Assembly: GCF_900187265.1 (NCBI RefSeq)
Contig: NZ_LT906450.1
Coordinates: 4,455,444-4,519,443 of the forward strand
Origin: Rhodococcus rhodochrous
Lineage (GTDB): Bacteria > Actinomycetota > Actinomycetes > Mycobacteriales > Mycobacteriaceae
Direction of reading: 5' to 3'
DNA length: 64,000 nt
Part shown: piece after piece, positions 36,884-44,282 of the stretch
How the letters are laid out: each line of letters begins with the position of its first letter
How positions within the stretch are numbered: the first letter of the stretch is position 1
The notes under the pieces: generated by a model
Told to the model about the DNA's origin: nothing
Database searches by the model: none
Seen by the model: only the letters and a program-made list of their open reading frames with translations
Program-made: the position numbers and the translations under genes

Positions 36884-38407
36884 TCAGTAGCGCAACGTCT
36901 CCCGAGGTTCGCCGTAACCGTTCTGCTCGGGATGAGCGTGCCCGTCCCGGTAGCCCTGCTGGTCGGCGTATCCGTAGTCGTGCCCCTCGTCGTAGCGGTA
37001 CTGCCGGTAGGCCGAATCCTGGGGCGGGACGAACAGCGACTCGGGTTGCGACGGCACCGGCTGCGACGGCACCGGCTGCGGAGCCCGGTGACGGTCGTCG
37101 GGCACCGGTCGCGGCGCAGGCGCCGCGGGTGCAGGTGCAGGTGCAGGTGCAGGTGCGGCGGCCGGGACGGGAGCCGGGGGTTCGGGAGCCGCCTCCACGG
37201 CCGTTTCGCGGCGCCGGGCCGGAAGCACGGGCACCAACTCGCGTCCTGCACCGAGCACGACGAGACGCGTGGGCACCTCGATCTCGGCCAGGGCACGCAA
37301 TGTGTCCTCCGCCTGCGCTCGCTCCTCGGCCCCGGCCTGCAGCACGATCACGGCGAGCGCGAGCCCCTCGGTCTTCGCGCGGGTCCACCACTGCTCCCCG
37401 ACTCCGCAGCACACGATCCGGTCGCGGGCATCGCCGAAGGCGTCGGTCTCGACGGTCACGCCCTCGCCGGTGAGGAGGAGGATGTGGTCGCCGAGGGAGG
37501 CGCGCTGCCCGAGCATGACGATCGTGTCGAGAGGAAGCGTCTCCCGATCGTCGCGCTCGATCTGCACAGCTGTCCGGTGGCGACGCGCGACCCGCCGGGC
37601 CCAGGCCGGGCTGTTCGACGCTCCGAAGCGTCCGTTCAGCGCGACCAGCAACTCCGCGACGAGGACGAACACGGCGAGGAAGGCGACCGCGGCCTCGGCA
37701 CGCGGCATCGGGGACACCTTCGTCCCGGTACCGGCGGGCATCGACAGCACCTGGAGGTATTCGAGGCTCGCACCCGAACGCGCCTGCCGGAGCTGCTCGA
37801 GCCGCGCATCGAGTTCGGTCTGCACCACAGGGTCGGCTGCGCCCTCCTCGTCGGCCGCGATACTCGCGGCGAGGTCGGCACGCAGACCGGCGACGACGGC
37901 GTCGAGTTCGGCGATGCGCGCGTCGAGGGCGACGCGATTGCGTTCGGTCTGCGCGCGGTCGAGCTGCGTGACGACCGTCTGCGCGAGCCGGTCGGCGTCG
38001 GCCTGCGAATCGTCGCGGGCGGTCACGGTGAGCAGGGTGGGCGACGAGCCGTAGCCGACGTCGATCCTCGACGGCAGCTTCGCGGGGTCCTCGTTCGTCT
38101 CGGCTGCGATCGCGGCCACGACCGCCGAGTCCTGTGACAGCGCGACATAGGGGGCGATGAGCTGCCCGAGGGTCGCGTCGTTGCCGGACACGGATGCCGA
38201 CGAGCGGATCTCCGCGACGAGCGACGACTCGTACACCCCGGGGCCGCTGTCGCGGACGAAGAAGACCGCGACCGCGGCGAGCGCGGCGACGAGTGCGGCG
38301 GGCACGGCCACGCGAGCGAGATCGCGGGCATGCCCCACAAGGTCGACGGTGGGAGGAACACCGAGCTCACGACGCAGTTCGGCGTCGCGGATGCTTCGTT
38401 CGAACAC
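36884..38407 (-). CDS. Wzz-like chain-length protein with tyrosine-rich tail and no kinase domain
   Basis: The 507-residue protein has the plan of polysaccharide co-polymerases: a first membrane segment at ~32-50 (AVPAALVAALAAVAVFFV), an external domain with coiled-coil character (RVALDARIAELDAVVAGLRA, ELDARLEQLRQARSG), and a second membrane segment at ~250-270. A cytosolic region of ~230 residues follows. No Walker A motif is present, unlike Wzc/CapB-type tyrosine kinases. The tail is Pro/Ala-rich with QPVPSQPVPSQ and then contains eight tyrosines in about 40 residues, ending ETLRY. The GTG at 38407 is the only good start. It should set polymer length, with phosphorylation by a kinase encoded elsewhere an inference. 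Confidence 0.75.
   Translation of the reverse strand: MFERSIRDAELRRELGVPPTVDLVGHARDLARVAVPAALVAALAAVAVFFVRDSGPGVYESSLVAEIRSSASVSGNDATLGQLIAPYVALSQDSAVVAAIAAETNEDPAKLPSRIDVGYGSSPTLLTVTARDDSQADADRLAQTVVTQLDRAQTERNRVALDARIAELDAVVAGLRADLAASIAADEEGAADPVVQTELDARLEQLRQARSGASLEYLQVLSMPAGTGTKVSPMPRAEAAVAFLAVFVLVAELLVALNGRFGASNSPAWARRVARRHRTAVQIERDDRETLPLDTIVMLGQRASLGDHILLLTGEGVTVETDAFGDARDRIVCCGVGEQWWTRAKTEGLALAVIVLQAGAEERAQAEDTLRALAEIEVPTRLVVLGAGRELVPVLPARRRETAVEAAPEPPAPVPAAAPAPAPAPAPAAPAPRPVPDDRHRAPQPVPSQPVPSQPESLFVPPQDSAYRQYRYDEGHDYGYADQQGYRDGHAHPEQNGYGEPRETLRY
37128..37156 (-). repeat. GGTGCA hexanucleotide repeat inside the Wzz-like gene
   Basis: About 4.8 exact copies of GGTGCA encode an alternating Ala-Pro stretch in the cytosolic linker. 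Slippage here would change linker length by whole residues without shifting the frame. Confidence 0.85.
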
Positions 38408-38499
38408 GATGCACAGGCCTTTCGCTGTCGCCCCGGGGAGTGGGCACGTCGCCAGTGTGTCGCGACGAATCGGGCAAATGTTACCGACCCGTACGTCCG

Positions 38500-39294
38500 T
38501 CAGCTGCCGAGCAGCCAGCGCGGACGGGACCACATCTGCCAGGTCTCGGCGACGCGCGCTCCGGCCGCGAGATAGAGCGGGGTGACACGCGGCCTGGTGA
38601 GTCCGCACATCGCGACCGGGCCGCGCTGCGTGTGGGTGTGGGCGGCGCCGGCCCGGATCAGCCGGTTCGCGTATCCGCGACGTTGCCGGCCGGTGCGGGT
38701 GCCGAGCGACCACACCGTCCGGATCGGTCCGCTGTCGACGAGCAGGGTGCAGGACTGCAGAGTTGCAGTCCCGCCGTCCGCATCCGCGTCGTCGAAGATC
38801 CCGATCACCTCGACGCCGGGGGTGCGGGCGACGACGTCGGCGTAGGCGACCGCGGCGGTCCCCGGGGCGATCCCGAAGGTCGCGGCGGCGAGTTCGCGGG
38901 CATGCACCATGCCGTCCTCGTCGAGAACCCGGAAGCCCGGATCGATCGGAGCGTCGTGGGCGACGAGGTAGGTCAGGTCCAGCGAACCCGCACATACCCA
39001 GCCGTGGTCGGCGAGAACCTGGGCGGCGCCGAGGCCGTCCCCGGCGAGCAGGACGATCGACGGGTGACCGGCCTCCGTCAGCGTCTCGTAGACATGGTGG
39101 GCGTGGGCGGTCACGTCGCCGCCGTGGACGAGTGCGAGGTTGTAGTCGGGGTCGGGGGCTGCAGTGATGCCGATCCACCAGCCGTCACCCTCGGACCAGT
39201 GGCCCCCGGACGTCAGCGGCCGCATGCTCGCGCCGTACGCACGTCGCAGTTGCGGCGACGATGCGAGACCCGTCGCGATCGAGGCGGCGTCCAC
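38500..39294 (-). CDS. GNAT-type N-acetyltransferase-like protein
   Basis: The 264-residue protein has a C-terminal region with GNAT features: FRVLDEDGMVHARELAAATF, EVIGIFDDADADGGTATLQS, and RTGRQRRGYANRLIRAGAAH, which fits the acetyl-CoA-binding Q/RxxGxG/A loop. It ends in LYLAAGARVAETWQMW. The N-terminal half (GWWIGITAAPDPDYNLALVH) may be a second, degenerate GNAT domain. The GTG at 39294 has GGAG at correct spacing; an in-frame GTG at 39309 has none. It lies 92 bases upstream of the Wzz-like gene on the same strand; the substrate is unknown. Confidence 0.65.
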   Translation of the reverse strand: MDAASIATGLASSPQLRRAYGASMRPLTSGGHWSEGDGWWIGITAAPDPDYNLALVHGGDVTAHAHHVYETLTEAGHPSIVLLAGDGLGAAQVLADHGWVCAGSLDLTYLVAHDAPIDPGFRVLDEDGMVHARELAAATFGIAPGTAAVAYADVVARTPGVEVIGIFDDADADGGTATLQSCTLLVDSGPIRTVWSLGTRTGRQRRGYANRLIRAGAAHTHTQRGPVAMCGLTRPRVTPLYLAAGARVAETWQMWSRPRWLLGS

Positions 39295-39360
39295 CCCTTC
39301 TCCTTCCACTGCCGCAGGAATTGTCCCCGGACCACATCTACAGGGCCGGCACGAAAACGG

Positions 39361-39393
39361 CATCGGCGGCACCCACTGGGGGTGCCGCCGATG
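39361..39393 (-). terminator. Terminator of the secreted APQ-repeat protein gene
   Basis: A perfect 14-bp stem (39361-39374/39380-39393) with loop ACTGG lies 33 bases after the stop codon of the minus-strand gene. A shorter palindrome (GATCGGAGT/ACTCCGATC, 39407-39425) sits between them. Confidence 0.78.
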
Positions 39394-39425
39394 TCGTCAC
39401 GTGCGGATCGGAGTGTGGACTCCGA

Positions 39426-40118
39426 TCAGAGGTAGGCGCCGATCAGGTCGCGCAGGAACTTGATCACGAACTGGAGCGGGTCGACCGGCTCCGGCTGCGA
39501 CTGGGGGGCCGGCGGAACACTGTCGGCCTGGGGCGCGGCCTGACCCTGCGGTGCGGGCGCGGACTCGGCCTGCGGCGCGGACTGTGCCTGCGGAGCCGAC
39601 TCGCCCTGCGGCGCGGACTGTGCCTGCGGAGCCGACTCGCCCTGCGGTGCGGACTCGCCGCCGCCGACCGTCACGGAGATGCCACCGGTGAAGGGGCGGC
39701 CGGACGCGTCGAAGATGTTCTCGTACTGCGTACCCGAGGCGTCCTGGCATCCCCAGAAGACGTTGTAGGTGCCGTCGGTGATCGCCTCCGGACCGGCCTG
39801 CGAGGGTGCGCCGTCCTTGATGTACAGCGCGCTCGAGGTGCTCGTGTTGGTCACCGAGAAGCTCGTGCCGGCGGGCTGCGCGTCGATGCGGCCCGACGGA
39901 TCGGCCGTGTCGACGGTGCCCGGCTTCAGGACGTAGGTGACGCAGGTGACGCCGCGGTCGACGTCGGCGCGCGTCAGATCGAAGTCGACGACGATGGCGC
40001 CGTTCTCCGCCTGTGCCGAGACGCTCGGACCCGCAGCGGACGAGACGCCCGGAACGACCAGTGCCAGCAGTGCGGCACCGGAGGCCGCGACTGCAGCCTT
40101 CTTCGCAACAGAATTCAT
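39426..40118 (-). CDS. Secreted protein with Ser-Ala-Pro-Gln repeats
   Basis: The 230-residue protein has a signal peptide (KKAAVAASGAALLALVVPG, cleavage near SSA-AG). A beta-rich domain of ~125 residues follows, with two possible disulfide cysteines (VTCVTYVLKP and VFWGCQDASG). It continues into a low-complexity tail of ESAPQ/QSAPQ repeats (~residues 155-205) and a short hydrophobic C-terminus (VIKFLRDLIGAYL). GGAGGA precedes the ATG at 40118. The repeats could span the cell wall. No function is recognised; its position among exopolysaccharide genes suggests an envelope role. Confidence 0.7.
   Translation of the reverse strand: MNSVAKKAAVAASGAALLALVVPGVSSAAGPSVSAQAENGAIVVDFDLTRADVDRGVTCVTYVLKPGTVDTADPSGRIDAQPAGTSFSVTNTSTSSALYIKDGAPSQAGPEAITDGTYNVFWGCQDASGTQYENIFDASGRPFTGGISVTVGGGESAPQGESAPQAQSAPQGESAPQAQSAPQAESAPAPQGQAAPQADSVPPAPQSQPEPVDPLQFVIKFLRDLIGAYL
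39572..39643 (-). repeat. Perfect 36-bp tandem duplication in the secreted-protein gene
   Basis: Two identical 36-base units (39572-39607 and 39608-39643) encode 12 residues each of the Ser-Ala-Pro-Gln tail, with partial copies on both sides. The unit is a multiple of three, so gain or loss keeps the frame. Confidence 0.9.
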
Positions 40119-40225
40119 CGATTTTCCTCCCCGTATTCGATGTCGGCGACCACTTTCGCGAGCGGCACGCCGTCGACCGTGCCCGACGCGCGTAGAACGC
40201 GGGCACATATGCGAGAACGTTACCG

Positions 40226-40552
40226 CTATATGTCGTTGCTGTCGCGACGAGGTGGAGCGTCGGCCCGGGCGGTCCGATCCGCATGCCCGAGATCACGATC
40301 CGGCTCCACAAGATCACGCACTCGCTGCTTGAGCACGACGATCTCGGGAAAACCCTTGTCCTCCTTGCGGTCCCACACGACCGTGTCGTCGACGACGATG
40401 CGGAACACTCCACCCGTCCCGGGAACGAGCGCGACCTCGCCGAGGGTGGTACCGAAGGTGTTCAGCAGTTCCTGCGCCATCCATCCGGCGCGCAGCAGCC
40501 ATTTGCACTGCGTGCAGTAGGTGATCGCGATGCGGGGAGCCTGCTCGGTCAT
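40226..40552 (-). CDS. SelT/SelW/SelH-family (Rdx-type) protein
   Basis: The 108-residue protein begins with RIAITYCTQCKWLLRAGWMA, which carries the CxxC motif of the Rdx/SelW thioredoxin-like family in its cysteine form. LALVPGTGG-like and VFRIVVDDTVVWDRKEDKGF and PEIVVLKQRVRDLV follow. These small proteins are thought to take part in thiol redox reactions. The last ~15 residues are charged and variable. The start at 40552 is the first ATG before the conserved fold; no good ribosome-binding site is seen. Confidence 0.8.
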   Translation of the reverse strand: MTEQAPRIAITYCTQCKWLLRAGWMAQELLNTFGTTLGEVALVPGTGGVFRIVVDDTVVWDRKEDKGFPEIVVLKQRVRDLVEPDRDLGHADRTARADAPPRRDSNDI

Positions 40553-40595
40553 GAGCGACAGGATATCTCCGCCGGAAACAGGCCCGGGAATAGGT

Positions 40596-40635
40596 GAAGC
40601 CCCGGCAATCGTGGTGGTGGATCGGCCGGGGCTTC
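40596..40635 (-). terminator. Terminator-like hairpin between two small genes
   Basis: GAAGCCCCGGC (40596-40606) pairs perfectly with GCCGGGGCTTC (40625-40635) around an 18-base loop. It lies downstream of the 53-residue membrane protein gene and upstream of the SelT/W-type gene. Confidence 0.6.
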
Positions 40636-40770
40636 TGCACGGACCGGTGATGGGGGGTAACCGACCCGTGCGGCCGTCCTCACATGGGGGGACAGGAGGA
40701 CGACGCGGAACCGAGTCTAGACACGAGAAATTGTTACTCGCGAGTATCGCACAGGCGGACGTCCGGCGTG

Positions 40771-40932
40771 TCAGGAAGCGACGGGAGGATTCGCAGAATC
40801 GCGCTGCTCCCGCTGCATCTCGACGAGTTGTTCCTCCCTCTCGGAGACGAACAGGAACCGACCGACCGCGAGCGCGCCGAGAGCCGAGAGGCCCAGCCAC
40901 GCCGCCAGCGCCGATGCGATCCACACCCACAT
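40771..40932 (-). CDS. Small single-pass membrane protein
   Basis: This 53-residue frame begins MWVWIASALAAWLGLSALG, giving one membrane helix (~2-28). A short charged cytosolic segment follows (FVSEREEQLVEMQREQRD) with helical, possibly coiled-coil character. Codon use is GC3-rich and the protein pattern is convincing for a small transmembrane protein. It lies between a glycosyltransferase gene and the SelT/W-type gene and is followed by a terminator-like hairpin. Family and role unknown. Confidence 0.6.
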   Translation of the reverse strand: MWVWIASALAAWLGLSALGALAVGRFLFVSEREEQLVEMQREQRDSANPPVAS

Positions 40933-41015
40933 GGCTCACAGTGTGCGCGAATCCGCCGAGAACACCAAACATCGGAGATCACAACATGGTTGCAAAAGCA
41001 ATACTCGAGGACGCC

Positions 41016-42155
41016 TCACAATGTGACGCCCGTCGCCCACAAGGCGTTCACCATGGCCGGCAACGTGACTTCGATGTCGTGGCGCTCCTCCACCCGGCGA
41101 CGCGCAGTGACGGCGAGGTCGTTCCGCAGGTCGGGATCGGACATCAGTCGCCGCAACGCCTCTGCCAGAGCCTTCGCATCGCCGGGTGGAACGAGCAGTC
41201 CCGCGCCGTCGGCCAGGTGCTCGGCGGCCCCTCCGTGATCGGTGCCGACGACGGGCACACCGTGCGCCATCGCCTCCAGTGCGACCAGCGGCCCCGCCTC
41301 CGGTGAGGTGCTCGCGGAGACCATCACGTCCCACACCGCGAAGACCTCGGCGGGATCGACCCGGCCCAGGAACGACACCCGTCCGCGCAGGTCGGGGGCC
41401 TCTGCCCGACGCCGCAGTTCGTCGAGGAAGGCTTCGTCGCCGGGGAACGGCTCCCCCGCCACATCGAGACGGATCCCGGGCACCTCCGCCACCGCCTCGA
41501 GAAGGACGCGGTGTCCCTTCCATTCCGTCACCGACGCGAGGATGCCCACCCGCACGGTCGAGGCATCGGGAGTCGAGCCCTCGGGAGATGTCGACCGGGA
41601 CGGAACAGGCGGGATCGGGACGCCGTGCGATGCGACGACCACCGGATATCCGCATTCACGGACCGGCACGGCCGAGGCCCGCGAGACGGCGACCGCTCCA
41701 CCCACGGCGGCTCTGCCCATCCGGGCGACGATGCGCTGCTTACGGGAGGACAGAGTGTCGTGCACCAGCCACCCGGCACGTTCACGGTGGGACGTGCCGA
41801 GCACGGCGAGCCGCAGGGACGGCAGTGCGAACAACGAGTTGCACACGACCCGCGGCCGCTCCGCGGCGAGCACGCGACGGAGCCTGCGCGCTCCCACCAG
41901 CCACCGCACCGGAAGACCCGCCAGGCCCGCGATCCGCCCGACTCCCCTCTGCCCCCACATGCCCAGCCGGGGCAACCGGACACGGACGCATCCGGCCGGG
42001 AGGGCTTCGGCGAGCGGCCCGTCGGGGCACGCCACCACGACCCGACGCCCCTGCGCGAGGGCGACGTCGACGAGCATCAGCATGACCTTCTCGGCACCCG
42101 ACCGCTCTCCGGTGTGCGCGACGAACAACAGCGGATCGCTCACGGCTTCCGCCAC
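41016..42155 (-). CDS. Glycosyltransferase, GT4 type
   Basis: The 379-residue protein has an N-terminal LLFVAHTGERSGAEKVMLML segment with the SGAE loop seen in GT4 enzymes and a middle part with GGAVAVSRASAVPVRE. The donor domain has VGILASVTEWKGHRVLLEAV, FLGRVDPAEVFAVWDVMVS, and SPEAGPLVALEAMAHGVPVV carrying the conserved acidic pair. It would add a sugar during repeat-unit assembly. The GTG at 42155 is preceded by AGGAGG. It is divergent from the BcsB-like operon, with 180 bases between them. Confidence 0.85.
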   Translation of the reverse strand: MAEAVSDPLLFVAHTGERSGAEKVMLMLVDVALAQGRRVVVACPDGPLAEALPAGCVRVRLPRLGMWGQRGVGRIAGLAGLPVRWLVGARRLRRVLAAERPRVVCNSLFALPSLRLAVLGTSHRERAGWLVHDTLSSRKQRIVARMGRAAVGGAVAVSRASAVPVRECGYPVVVASHGVPIPPVPSRSTSPEGSTPDASTVRVGILASVTEWKGHRVLLEAVAEVPGIRLDVAGEPFPGDEAFLDELRRRAEAPDLRGRVSFLGRVDPAEVFAVWDVMVSASTSPEAGPLVALEAMAHGVPVVGTDHGGAAEHLADGAGLLVPPGDAKALAEALRRLMSDPDLRNDLAVTARRRVEERHDIEVTLPAMVNALWATGVTL

Positions 42156-42335
42156 GGGGCCTCCTGATTCGTCCGTTTCGGGGTCGTCGGCTGAAATCGG
42201 GCCCGGTCGTCGTTCCGTTACACCAGCGCAACATCACACCGAATTATCGTCGCATCTGCAATATTCGCGTGACCGGACGCAATACGCTGTTCGAGTGACA
42301 TCCCCCGAACCGGTCGCCGGTCCCGTCGTGCCCTC

Positions 42336-44282
42336 ATGTTGGCCCTCGCTACCTCGATGACGTTGTGCGCGAACCCGATTACCGCCGCAGCGCAGGATCT
42401 CGAGGCGACGGAACCGACACCTCCGGGCGAGGTCGCATTCCCGACCCGCAATCTCGGGCTCGGGCCGAACATCGAATTCCGCGGCAGTTCCGATGTCGTC
42501 ACGCTCACATTTCCGGTCCCCGCCGGAAATTCTCCCGCTTTCCTCGACACCACCGCAGAACTGCCCACGAACGTCGCGCGCGGATGGATCGACGTCGTCT
42601 CCGACGGGCGCCTGCTCACCCGCCTGGAACTGCCGGCCGGTGGGGACATCGTGCCGCTGTCGATCCCGCTCACCGGAGCGAAGGTGGAGAACGACGCCGC
42701 GGTGATCTCGCTCGATCTGCATCTGGTCGCCGTCGACAACATCTGCCCCGAGGACTGGACACTGGGTTCGGTACGTCTGCGCGACGGTGTGGTCCGGTAC
42801 GCCGGCACACCCGCGGCGCCGCAGACCGTCGCCGACTACCTCCCGCCGATCCTCGATCGCCTCGAGTTGTATCTGGCCGAAGACCCCACGGACGCCGAAG
42901 CGAGCGTCACCCTCGACCTCGCGGCAACCGTGAGCGCCCGGTACTCCGGACGGCAGGTGCCCGTGGATGTCCGTGAGCTCCCGGCGAACGGCGTTCCCCC
43001 CGCCGCCGACACCCCGTTCGTCCGGCAGATCGTCGTCAGCGAGGCCGATGTGACGGGCGCGGAGGTCGTGCCGGTGCCCGATGGGCCGCCCGCCCTGTAC
43101 GTCCGCGGCGACGCGGAGACCCTGCTCGACCAGGGGCGCCTGATCACCAGCGCCCTGTCCGGCTTCGCCATCGGTTCCGACGTCGCCGTCGGCGCGTTCG
43201 AGACCCGGCCGATCCTTCCGTCCGACTCGGCCACCCTGTACGACCTGCGGGTGTCCGACCTCGAGACGAGCGGCCTCGGCATCGCCGACGTGCACCTCTT
43301 CCTCGACCAGACCGAATTCGGGCGGCCGGTGCGCGACGTGAGCATCGACCTGCAGGGCTCCTACACCCCGCTCCCCGCCACCCAGGGCGGGTCGATCACC
43401 GTCTCCGCCGGCGACGTCATGCTCGATTCGTGGGCGGCCGACGCGAGCGGCGTCATCGACCGTGTCGTCACGGTTCCGAACTCGGCCCTCGGGCGGCTCA
43501 CCGACGTCACCGTCGAACTCCGTACCACCGGCGCCCAGGAACAGTGCGGTCTCCAGCAACCGGTCACCCTGCGCATCGACGGTGACAGCCGTGTCTTCAG
43601 CACGCTCGCGGATCCGCCGCTCCCCGTCGGCTTCCCGTCGCTGCCCCAGACGCTGATGCCGAAGGTCGACGTCGCGACCTCCGATCGCAGCCTCGTCGAC
43701 GTCTCCCGTGCCGTCGAACTCATTGCCGGACTCCAATCGCTCACCAGCCGTCCGCTCGACCCCGAATGGGTGACGATCGACGAAGCGCTTGCCTCGTCGG
43801 GACCGGCAGTGATCGTGGACGCGAACGGACTCCTCCCCGAAGCTCTGCAGTCGCAGCTGCCGCTCGTCCGCACCGAGGACCGCCGGTTCGAGGTCCGCAA
43901 CGCCGACGGCGAGAGCACCAGCCTCACCTTCGGTACAGAGGTGGACTTCGCCTCGCTGCAGGTCGTGCGGGACGACGGACGCACCGTGCTGGTCGCCACG
44001 TCGACCGGCACTCCGGAGGAACTCGATCGGACGCTCGACTGGCTCTCCGCCGAGCCCGGTCGCTGGTTCGAACTCGAAGGCAGCGTGCTGTTCACGGCAC
44101 CCGACCGCGAACCGATCTCCCTCATCGATCCCCGGAGCCAGGACGACGACCTCGACGCGCCGTCGTCGGGATCGGACAGCACGGTGACCGCGGTGGTCGT
44201 TGCGGGTGTCGTCCTGCTCGTCGTCGGCGCGGCCGGCGCGGTGGTGTGGTCGCGCACCCGGCGCCGCCCGCAGTCACGGTGA
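42336..44282 (+). CDS. BcsB-like exported, membrane-anchored protein
   Basis: The 648-residue protein has a signal-peptide-like start (LALATSMTLCANPITAAAQ), a long extracytoplasmic part with repeated beta-rich units (IEFRGSSDVVTLTFPVPAGN, EASVTLDLAATVSARYSGRQ, VRDVSIDLQGSYTPLPATQG), and one C-terminal membrane helix (~617-638) followed by a basic tail. This order is that of BcsB, which sits beside the cellulose synthase and guides the emerging chain. The next genes include a processive-type GT2, supporting that reading. The ATG at 42336 lacks a ribosome-binding site, and no standard start codon lies between it and the in-frame stop at 42270, although the upstream codons would add the arginines expected in a signal peptide. 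The start is therefore doubtful. Confidence 0.7.
   Translation: MLALATSMTLCANPITAAAQDLEATEPTPPGEVAFPTRNLGLGPNIEFRGSSDVVTLTFPVPAGNSPAFLDTTAELPTNVARGWIDVVSDGRLLTRLELPAGGDIVPLSIPLTGAKVENDAAVISLDLHLVAVDNICPEDWTLGSVRLRDGVVRYAGTPAAPQTVADYLPPILDRLELYLAEDPTDAEASVTLDLAATVSARYSGRQVPVDVRELPANGVPPAADTPFVRQIVVSEADVTGAEVVPVPDGPPALYVRGDAETLLDQGRLITSALSGFAIGSDVAVGAFETRPILPSDSATLYDLRVSDLETSGLGIADVHLFLDQTEFGRPVRDVSIDLQGSYTPLPATQGGSITVSAGDVMLDSWAADASGVIDRVVTVPNSALGRLTDVTVELRTTGAQEQCGLQQPVTLRIDGDSRVFSTLADPPLPVGFPSLPQTLMPKVDVATSDRSLVDVSRAVELIAGLQSLTSRPLDPEWVTIDEALASSGPAVIVDANGLLPEALQSQLPLVRTEDRRFEVRNADGESTSLTFGTEVDFASLQVVRDDGRTVLVATSTGTPEELDRTLDWLSAEPGRWFELEGSVLFTAPDREPISLIDPRSQDDDLDAPSSGSDSTVTAVVVAGVVLLVVGAAGAVVWSRTRRRPQSR

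Noticed and set aside
37047-37160. A CRISPR-like repeat array
   Set aside because: The short repeats are in-frame Pro/Ala/Gln codon repeats inside the Wzz-like gene, without unique spacers.
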